Positions 56,876 to 64,000 of a stretch of 64,000 bases of DNA are shown in pieces; the first letter of the stretch is position 1, and each line of letters opens with the position of its first letter. The notes below the pieces were generated by a model. That model saw only the letters and a program-made list of their open reading frames with translations, made no database searches and was not told the DNA's origin. This DNA comes from Carya illinoinensis (Eukaryota > Streptophyta > Magnoliopsida > Fagales > Juglandaceae), in NCBI RefSeq assembly GCF_018687715.1, contig NC_056756.1, forward strand, positions 39,590,480 to 39,654,479, written 5' to 3'. The position numbers and the translations under genes were made by a program.

Positions 56876-59146
56876 CTGGGCAAGTGTAAAGACGATCTAG
56901 TGAAATAGAGCAGTACCATCCTTAAACAACATAGGAAAATTATCCAATTGAAGTTGGCTTAATTGGCTATTTTGCAGGAAGGTAACACAGGAACAAATAC
57001 TGGTATTATCGAGGAAGTTCAACTGGAAATTGACAAGCTACTTGAAGAGGAAAATGTCAAATGGAAACAAAGGGCAAAGCAAGTTTGGCTCAAAGATGGA
57101 GATAGTAATTCTAAGTTCTTTCACAGATGTGCCAATCAGAGGAGGAAAACTAATGAGATCAATTGCTTGGTTAGAGAAGATGGTAGCTTGACTAGGGACT
57201 TAGAGGAAATCTCTGAGTTCTTTGGGAAGTACTACCAGTCCCTTTTCTCTTCAAGCAATCCTGTGGGAATTGGTGGGTGCATAGCCAGGCTCGATAGAAA
57301 AGTGGATAGGAACATGAATGCCTTACTTGATGCAGAATTCTCGGCTGGTGAGGTAAAAGAAGCTTTGTTCCAGATGAACCCCCTCGGTTCCCCTGGACCA
57401 GATGGATTCCCTGCTGAATTCTACCAAGCTCATTCGAACATTGTTGGTGATAAAGTTACTCAAGCTGTTCTAGAAGTTCCCAATTTAGGGGGAGATATCA
57501 GTGGTATCAACAAAAATTTTATAGTACTTCCCAAGGTAAAAGGCCCTAAAACTGTTATGGAGTTCAGACCCATCTCATTGTGTAATGTTTTATACAAAGT
57601 AGTATCAAAGGTCCTTTCCAATAGACTTAAGATGATCCTCCCTCAAATTATCTCCCCAACACCAAGTGCCTTTGTTCCCGTGAGATTGATCCTTGATAAT
57701 GTAATAGTGGCTTTTGAAACCATGCATTCTATGTCAATTAAAGGAGGGAGACAGCAAGGTCATATGGCCATTAAGCTTGATATGAGCAAAGCATATGACA
57801 GGGTTGAGTGGGACTCCCTACGTGCTGTTATGGTTAAGCTTGGATTTTCTGAGAAGTGGATCAGGTTGGTAATGGGCTGTGTATCAAGTGTGTCTTACTC
57901 TCTGCTCCCTAATGGTTCCTCCCAAGGTTTTTTTAAACCCTCAAGAGGCATTAGATAGGGGGACCCCCTCTCCCCATACCTATTCCTGCTAGTGTCTGAA
58001 GTGCTTAGTAGTCTCCTTAACCATGCTGAAAGGAACAAAAGAATTCATGGATTTCCTGTAGGCAAGGGCCAGATCAACATTAACTACTTGCTTTTTGCAG
58101 ATGATTGCTTTTTTTTTTTTTTTTTGTAGAGCACAAGCTGAGGAATGGGCCACTATTAACTCTCTACTCAATATTTATGAAGGGGCCTCTTGTCAGAAGA
58201 TCAACAAAGACAAAACTTCAATCTACTTCAGTGCAAACACTAGACCAGAAGCTAAAGACTACATTTGGGGATTGCTGGCACTAGAGCTACCATGTGCTAT
58301 GAGAGGTATCTTGGTCTGCCTTCTTTGGTGGGTAGATCAAGGTACAAATCCTTCAAAAGCATTCTTGACAGAGTAAGAAGCAGGGTGAGCAACTAGAAGA
58401 CAAAGCTCCTATCATAGGCAGGGAAAGAGATTCTTGTCAAAGCAGTCATCCAGGCTCTTCCAATGTATAGTATGGGAGTTTTCAAGCTCCCAAAGGTGAT
58501 ATTGAAGGAAATTAACAGAGTGATGAACCAGTTCTGGTGGGGCCAACAAGACAAGGGAAATAAAGTACATTGGGTCCGTTGGAGTCAAATGGGAAGATCA
58601 AAGGAATTAGGAGGGATGGGGTTCCGAGATTTTGAGAGTTTCAACATAGCACTCCTGGCTAAGCAAGCTTGGTGCATCATCCAGTTCCCTGCATCTCTAG
58701 CTTCCCAAGTACTCAAGGCAAAATACTTCAGGAACTCTAGCTTTCTTCAGGCCAAATTGGGGGCCAGACCATCACTTATTTGGAGGAGTATTTGGTCCTC
58801 AAGGGCTCTCATTGAGAAAGGATCTATGTGGAGAATTGTTAATGGAAAGGAGACTAGAATATGGAAGGATAGATGGTTACCTCAACCATCATCCTTTATG
58901 GTTCATAGACATGGGCAAGACTTTGTTAAGGAAGCTTTGGTAGCTGAACTAATAAATGCAGAAACCAAGCAGTGGGACAGAGAGAAGATTTTAAGGTTGC
59001 TTGGCCCTACAAATGCTGCAATTATTCAGAAGATTCATGTGAGCACGTGTGGAGCAAAGGATAGACTTGTCTGGCTAGGCACTAAGGATGGTGGATTCAC
59101 AGTTAAGAGTGCATATCATTTGCAAAAGGAACTCACAACAGGTTAG
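56876..59146 (+). pseudogene. LINE C ORF2: reverse transcriptase
   Basis: KWKQRAKQVWLKDGDSNSKF, LGSPGPDGFPAEFYQ, FRPISLCNVLYKVVSKVL, IKLDMSKAYDRVEW and PSRGIR-stop-GDPLSPYLF lie in order; a CAG-to-TAG change interrupts the RQGDP motif. INYLLFADDC keeps both catalytic Asp but is followed at once by an 18-base T run that shifts the frame. The thumb/connection region (VFKLPKVILKEINRVMNQFW, GGMGFRDFESFNIALLAKQ) is open at 58463-59146. Confidence 0.9.
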
Positions 59147-59440
59147 AGGGGTCAGTCATCAAGTGGAGCACTTAATTTTAAAAACTGGACTTGTTTTTGG
59201 AAACTAAAGGTTCCCAATGCAGTTAAGGTTTTTGTGTGGAGAGCTTGCTTAGAGTCATTGCCTACCATGCTAAACCTCTTCAAGAAGAAGATAGTGAGCT
59301 CTCCTTTATGCCCAGTTTGTTGCAGTTCAGATGAGACAGCAGGTCATATTTTGTGAAACTGTCCCTCAGCCATGGATGTATGGATTAATGGACCAAAAAG
59401 GCTACAAAAGAGCTCTGTGAGGGAAGAGAGTTTTGTCCTC
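59147..59440 (+). pseudogene. LINE C ORF2: zinc-binding (zf-RVT) domain
   Basis: NWTCFWKLKVPNAVKVFVWR, ACLESLPTMLNLFKKKI, SPLCPVCCSSDETAGHIL, stop, NCPSAMDVW. The CPVC...H...C zinc ligands are present, with one stop after HIL. After it, an imperfect inverted repeat (agagctctgtgaggg / cctcacagagctctt, 59410-59450) forms a hairpin within the broken region. Confidence 0.8.
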
Positions 59441-59689
59441 ACAGAGCTCTTTTGTGAAGATAATTGAGGGGTTAAAGGACCAATGTGATATACAAACTTT
59501 GGGGGCTTTTGCTATGATAGCAAGGGATATCTGGCAGAGGAGAAACAAGTTTGTTTTTTAGGGATCTTTCTTACATCCTAGAGTTCTAGCACAGAGGTCT
59601 GCTCTTCAACTTGAGGCCTTTAGAATTGCTCAAGTGGTTCCAGCGTCTGTCTCCCGAATGCACACCAGCCAGGCATCAAGTTGGATCTC

Positions 59690-60161
59690 ACTACCTGAGG
59701 GAGTTGTTAAGATAAATTGGGATGCAGCTTTGAGTGAAGCTCGTGACAGGGTGGGGTTTGGTCTGATAGCTTGAGATCATATGGGTGGTGTGGTTTCTGT
59801 AAAGAAGGTAGCTAAGGGTGGCTGTGTTGCTCCACTACTAGCAGAGGCAATTGGAGGACTTCAAGCTGCTATGTTAGCATCTGAGTTGAACATGTCTTCA
59901 GTAATCTTGGAAGGTGATTCTCTGCAGGTAGTCCAAGGAATTGGTCTTCACAAGGAGAGGTGGGATAGTGTAGGATTGGTCATGTCGGACACTAGAAACC
60001 TTCTCACTCAGTTTGTACATTTCAGTGTTTCATTTGTCAAGAGGTGTGGCAATCAAAAAGCACACTGTCTAGCTAAGGAAGCCTTAGATATTTCTGAGGA
60101 GTCATCTACAAGGGTCGTTCAGCCTAATTGTAATATGTACTCTTCTTTGTCATTAAGTTGA
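59690..60161 (+). pseudogene. LINE C ORF2: RNase H domain
   Basis: VVKINWDAALSEARDRVGFG supplies the first Asp. After a stop, PLLAEAIGGLQAAMLASEL (Glu), VILEGDSLQVVQGI (Asp) and KRCGNQKAHCLAKEALDIS complete the plant LINE-type RNase H signature. The frame from 59781 to 60161 is open. The poly(A) tail begins 22 bases after the stop. Confidence 0.88.
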
Positions 60162-60281
60162 ATATACAAGCAACTTTCCTTTTAAAAAAAAAAAAAATGT
60201 GGGCAATGGGCAAAAGACGTACAGACCATGCTTGCGTTGGAAGTAAGCACTTTAGTGGGTTGTGGGCCAAACTGTCTTCGG

Positions 60282-60702
60282 ATTATTTTAATACGAGTTT
60301 GTTCTCCTAATTGTAACCTGTATTTTTTTATTTTTTATTTTTTTTGAAAGATAGACCATTCATTCATTAGATCAAATGTTGAATTCAAAGAGAATAATCT
60401 TCAATCAAAATGTTTTCATCCAAGCACGATAGAGAATGCTTGGCCAAACAGTGAGCAATAGCATTGTCATTCCTAGAAATATGTTTGCTAGACCGGCTGC
60501 TGGTCTTTGAGAGAAGTAGTTTGATATTCCTGATTATGAGGTCAACTGAGCTCCAGCTTTCCTCTTGAGTGCTTTACCGCCTTGACTACAGCTAAGGAGT
60601 CACCTTCAAGCATGACTTGGTTTAAGCCCAGCTTAGCACAAAAGGATGTTGCTCGTAGGTTATTTTAATACCTGTTTATTCTCCTTATTGTAACCTGTAT
60701 TT
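60282..60702 (-). mobile_element. Short 5'-truncated LINE fragment with a long flanking duplication
   Basis: A ~44-bp direct repeat (60282-60326, 60659-60702; five or so mismatches) flanks a T-rich start (poly(A) on minus) and ~300 bp. The minus strand encodes NQVMLEGDSLAVVKAV and NAIAHCLAK-like traces of a LINE RNase H. Its duplication is longer than usual for LINEs. Confidence 0.7.
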
Positions 60703-60712
60703 GTTTACTCGT

Positions 60713-60776
60713 TAAGAGCTCATGGGCTCAAGGGTATTTTTGTATAAGAGCTCATGGGCTTAAGGGTATTTTTGTA
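60713..60776. repeat. Two-copy 32-bp tandem repeat
   Basis: aagagctcatgggctcaagg followed by gtatttttgtat, present twice in a row (60713-60744, 60745-60776) with two differences. Confidence 0.9.
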
Positions 60777-61710
60777 CTTTAGTTATCATAGTGTAGATAT
60801 GCGTAGTAAGGGAAGGAGGAAATCATCAGAAATATTTTTTGTACTGTTCTATTATATTGTGGAGGTGCTCCATTCGAAGAGAGCTGTTCTTTCTCGAATC
60901 AATACACACACCCCTTACGTACTGATGTTAATTCATAATTCCTTTGTAAATTTGAGTTATCTTTCCTCACATATGGCGATATTGAGGTAATACCCATATA
61001 TAAATGGTCCATTCGTCCCAATTCTTTAATAATTTTCAACAAAAATGATCTATAAGTACAGCTTGTCACGCTGTTTTATACTAGTTAGTGATAAACACAT
61101 GTCAAATACATACCATAAGCATTTTCAAAGCTTACAAATGTCCAGTGGCAAGAATTGAAGACTAATAAAAGAAAATAATATGGAAAGTTACAAAAATCAT
61201 GATTAAATGATTACAACTTAAAAATCAAGACAATTACTTAAAAAGTAAAAATTCAAAGAAAATAAAAATTAAACTTAAAGGATGAAAAAAATTATTATTA
61301 GTAACCTAAATTCTTTACAAATAATTAATTAAAATATACCCTACAATTAATATGTAGTTCTTTTTTTCCAAGAAAAAAGCGTTTGAAGTCAAAATTTTCT
61401 AAAATTTATAAAACATACGTGAATGATACGGTGGATAAACGGATGATATGAGTGAACAACATGCATGAAAACGACACCAAGTATATGAATGTGTCCCATA
61501 TATTTTTTCCAATATTAATTCAACTTCTGCTACACGCAAATTGACTTGGTGATTGAGTTCAATTAAATTCAAAGAATTTGTCGTGGAAATCAGGCTATCA
61601 ATTTAAACCCCTTTTCCAAGCAAAAACAAAATTTCCAAATAGAATTAATTGCATTGGTCCCTTGGAATTCAAAAATCTCTCTTGTCGCCATCTTGCTAAA
61701 TAGACTTATA
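60777..61710. other. Intergenic, no gene seen
   Basis: AT-rich, with scattered stops in all frames. Bases 61505-61620 resemble the RLP upstream block (tgctacacgcaaattgactt, caattaaattcaaag). Confidence 0.5.
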
Positions 61711-61900
61711 GCTGGTTTGTTTTCGCAAATCATTTATCTCATATCATCTCGTCTAATCATTATTATTTTTTCAAATTTTCTAACAAAATATAATAAACAA
61801 TTAAAAATTTTTAAATCTCAAAATAAAAATAATATTTTAACAATATTTTATTCAACTTTCATCTCATATCATCTCATTATCTTATCTGTATAACCAATCT
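61711..61900. mobile_element. MITE copy E (~190 bp)
   Basis: gctggtttgttttcgcaaat... to ...cttatctgtataaccaatct, with the family interior (aaatataataaacaattaaa, aataatattttaacaatatt, ttattcaactttcatctca). Confidence 0.8.
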
Positions 61901-61989
61901 TTGCCTTAATTTTGGTTATTTATCCGGCCAGCCAATTTTTACCGCCTGGCTAAGGTTGGCATCTCTCAGCAGGCCAGTACTCCAAGAGT

Positions 61990-62600
61990 ATTAATTAAGA
62001 GGAAATTGGAAGAAATAAGAAGTGAATCGATCCCAAGAAGACAATTAATTATGGGAATCAGCAATGAGATATTTTTTATTTGAATTGAATTATCAATTGA
62101 TCCTTGCCCCTCTTCCTCGATTTATAATTTTTAATGTAGAATAATTTACTCTAGAAAACATTTTATCAATTGAAATAATTTTTCAAATGATCAAAATTTA
62201 TTGAACTTAGAAAATTTGGTTACGATAAATGGATGATGTGATTGTGGAGCATGTAAATGTATAGAAGGGTTTAGATATAGATCAGTTTTAATTGAACTAC
62301 TGTCTTCCCTACTTGTTTTTCCAAATAACTGACCTTGTGTTAGATGCAAATTACATTGACTCGGTTCAATCCAATTAAATTCAAGTCAGCTTTTGTATAG
62401 ATTTGAAATATGGCTCCTTTTGCTGTATTCCACTATTGTTTCTTTGCGTTTTGAAATATGCTTACATGTTGGTGAATGCGAATGAGACTAGCTACCATTT
62501 CAGCAAAATAAATCCTAAAGTATTTATTATATTAATTTTTATTAATTATATAAATAATATGTTGGCATATTCTTAATAAGATCAATCTTTTCTTAGAAGG
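61990..62600. repeat. RLP upstream block A, uninterrupted copy
   Basis: It matches 3590-4033 and then 9501-9700 in continuous order, without the Copia element. It therefore shows the pre-insertion state. A further RLP gene may lie beyond the window. Confidence 0.75.
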
Positions 62601-62608
62601 AAAAAGAA

Positions 62609-62643
62609 AAGAAGAAGAAGAAGAAGAAGAAGAAGAAGAAGAA
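62609..62643. repeat. (GAA)n microsatellite
   Basis: About eleven GAA units. The matching position near 9660 has a shorter A/G-rich tract. Confidence 0.9.
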
Positions 62644-63394
62644 TAAGAAGAAAAAGCACTCTTATCTATATAGACCAAGCACTAATTGATCAAGAGAAGA
62701 AAAATTGGCACAAAGAATAGGTCAAAGTTATCAATTGGCATAAGATCAAAGTACTCCTTGTAAGATCATCATGTAGTGAGTACTCAAATGTTAAACAAAG
62801 AAAGTTGTTCGATGAAAGATCAAGCACTTAATTGAGATCTAGAAGAAATAGAAGAAAAATCAATACAAGGAATAAGTCAAAGTTATATATAGAAAGTTGG
62901 CAAGAAGAAAATCATAGCTCTAATAGAGAAGGGTGCGCATTCATTAATTAACCAGGAATTCTAGCAATGAAAGATTTCATGAGATAACAGCTCGATTGAG
63001 ATTGTCATTAATATTTAGGAAAGGATGATCTCGAATGTCAAGATGTCATAGGTTTGAGAGATTAGTTCCTCTCTCTCTCTCTCTCTCTTCTTTCTTTTGA
63101 TGATTATTTATATATGTTTAAACTATTTTATGTCGAAGATGATATTATTTTGATTTGATTTTGTTAATGATTAAGCTATTTATCTTATCTTATCTCAATT
63201 TAATTTTCCTATAAATAGAGATGTATGCTTCATATTCTATAACAATTGAGAAAGCAAAGATGTAGCCCTCAAAGTCTTTTTCCTTCTTTTCCATGATCTT
63301 CTTTTATATTATATTTTCAATATCTTAAAAACATTACCATTTATTTATTTTATTTTAGCAACTACATTTTCGTTTTGAACTTTTGTTTTAATTA
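62644..63394. other. Intergenic; CT microsatellite
   Basis: No gene is seen. A (CT)n run lies at 63066-63090. The sequence continues the upstream region of a presumed RLP unit. Confidence 0.5.
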
Positions 63395-63596
63395 AGGCCT
63401 CGTTTGGATAGTGGATAATAATCAACTCATCTCATCTCATTTCACCTAATCATTACAACTTTTCCAAACTTTGAAATAAAATATAATAAATAATTTACAT
63501 TTTTCAAATTTTAATACAAAAATAATATTCTAACAATATTATATATATTCAACTTTTTTCTTATCTCATCTTAACTTACTATCCAAATTAGGCCTA
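63395..63596. mobile_element. MITE copy F (~200 bp, best ends)
   Basis: aggcctcgtttggata at the left and tatccaaattaggcct at the right form imperfect terminal inverted repeats (14 of 16). The interior matches copies A-E. This copy best defines the ends of the family. Confidence 0.85.
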
Positions 63597-64000
63597 AGTA
63601 AAACGCCCACTTGTCATGAACTTCTAATTGGCTGAGTGTGTGTTGCTTATTTGAAACATCGCGTTTTTGTTTAGTATGTTAGATTAATAAGAAAAACTTA
63701 GGTATTAGCAGTTTAAGCTATTTTCAATATCAGGATATATAATAAGAAAGATGTCACCATGTAGGAATTAGAAATGGAAAAAAAATTCAGTGACCAATAC
63801 TGAATAATACAAATTAAGTTCTCTTCTCGCTGCCAAAAATAACTAGGACAGGTTAAAATTTGATCAAAATTGGATCCAAAAAGAACCCTAATCGTTATTA
63901 CGTACTCATGTAGGCCCTAGGAATTCAAGACAGAAATTATCAACTACTGGACATTTGTGAAGCTCGTTTTGTAGGCTCCACGTGGGTTTCAAAATAAATA
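63597..64000. other. Intergenic, no gene seen
   Basis: AT-rich sequence with no supported feature up to the window edge. Confidence 0.5.

Larger units (their letters stand above)
54500..60196 (+). mobile_element. LINE C (L1-like, nearly full length)
   Basis: A 5' leader (to 54640) is followed by ORF1, ORF2 with endonuclease, RT, zf-RVT and RNase H, and a poly(A) run at 60184-60196. It is the most complete LINE of the three and is not interrupted by another element, but it has more than ten stops or frameshifts. The 5' end is approximate, and no convincing target duplication was found by eye. Confidence 0.88.

Noticed and set aside
54500..60210. Target-site duplication of LINE C
   Set aside because: Only a weak tgggc match was seen between 54515 and 60197, too short to support.

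Overview
This window is nuclear DNA of a flowering plant, most likely a woody eudicot. It is AT-rich and intron-poor, and it contains plant Ty1/copia elements, plant L1-type LINEs with a C-terminal RNase H, and extracellular leucine-rich-repeat receptor-like protein (RLP) sequences. A ~200-bp MITE with GTTTGGAT-like ends occurs six times; from memory this family suggests Fagales/Juglandaceae, but that is an inference. I see no intact host gene, tRNA, rRNA or CRISPR. The window is a decayed RLP cluster overrun by nested transposons.

The RLP cluster forms the oldest layer. Broken RLP copies lie at 1997-3245 (signal peptide kept, middle lost), 10745-11240 (only a trace of exon and the 3' flank), 13800-16160 (longest, no signal peptide or membrane segment) and 51825-52890 (C-terminal repeats and membrane segment). 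Their upstream and downstream flanks recur across the window (3590-4033, 9496-9700, 9985-10130, 13800-13860, 61990-62600; 3285-3460, 10830-11240, 53310-53990). These show that the cluster grew by segmental duplication.

Insertions by region are as follows. 4039-9495 is a minus-strand Copia element with gag, broken pol and an antisense cassette with its own TATA box. It sits in an RLP upstream block whose duplicate near 62.4 kb lacks it. 11717-12989 is a GC-rich poly(A)-tailed retroposon. 18146-28157 is a pair of ~300-bp inverted repeats enclosing intron-containing fragments of an SRP54 gene (Pack-MULE-like), split by a minus-strand LINE (LINE A, 18757-26616). LINE A is in turn split by a 3.2-kb LTR-like element (20898-24072). 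28500-36620 is a second minus-strand LINE (LINE B), split by a related ~3.26-kb LTR-like element (29790-33051). 36847-45213 is a Sirevirus-like Copia element with gag but no pol; its gag is interrupted by a 2.4-kb solo LTR (38853-41256). 46967-51811 is a full-length but broken Copia element. About 54.5-60.2 kb is a nearly full-length plus-strand LINE (LINE C).

The retroelement genes encode the usual replication functions (Gag, protease, integrase, endonuclease, reverse transcriptase, RNase H). Every element carries stops, frameshifts or deletions, so none looks autonomous now. Target-site duplications and nesting give a readable order of events. The most unusual items are the antisense cassette inside the first Copia, the SRP54-bearing inverted-repeat element, the repeated targeting of LINEs by 3-kb LTRs with minisatellites, and the poly(A)-tailed retroposon.
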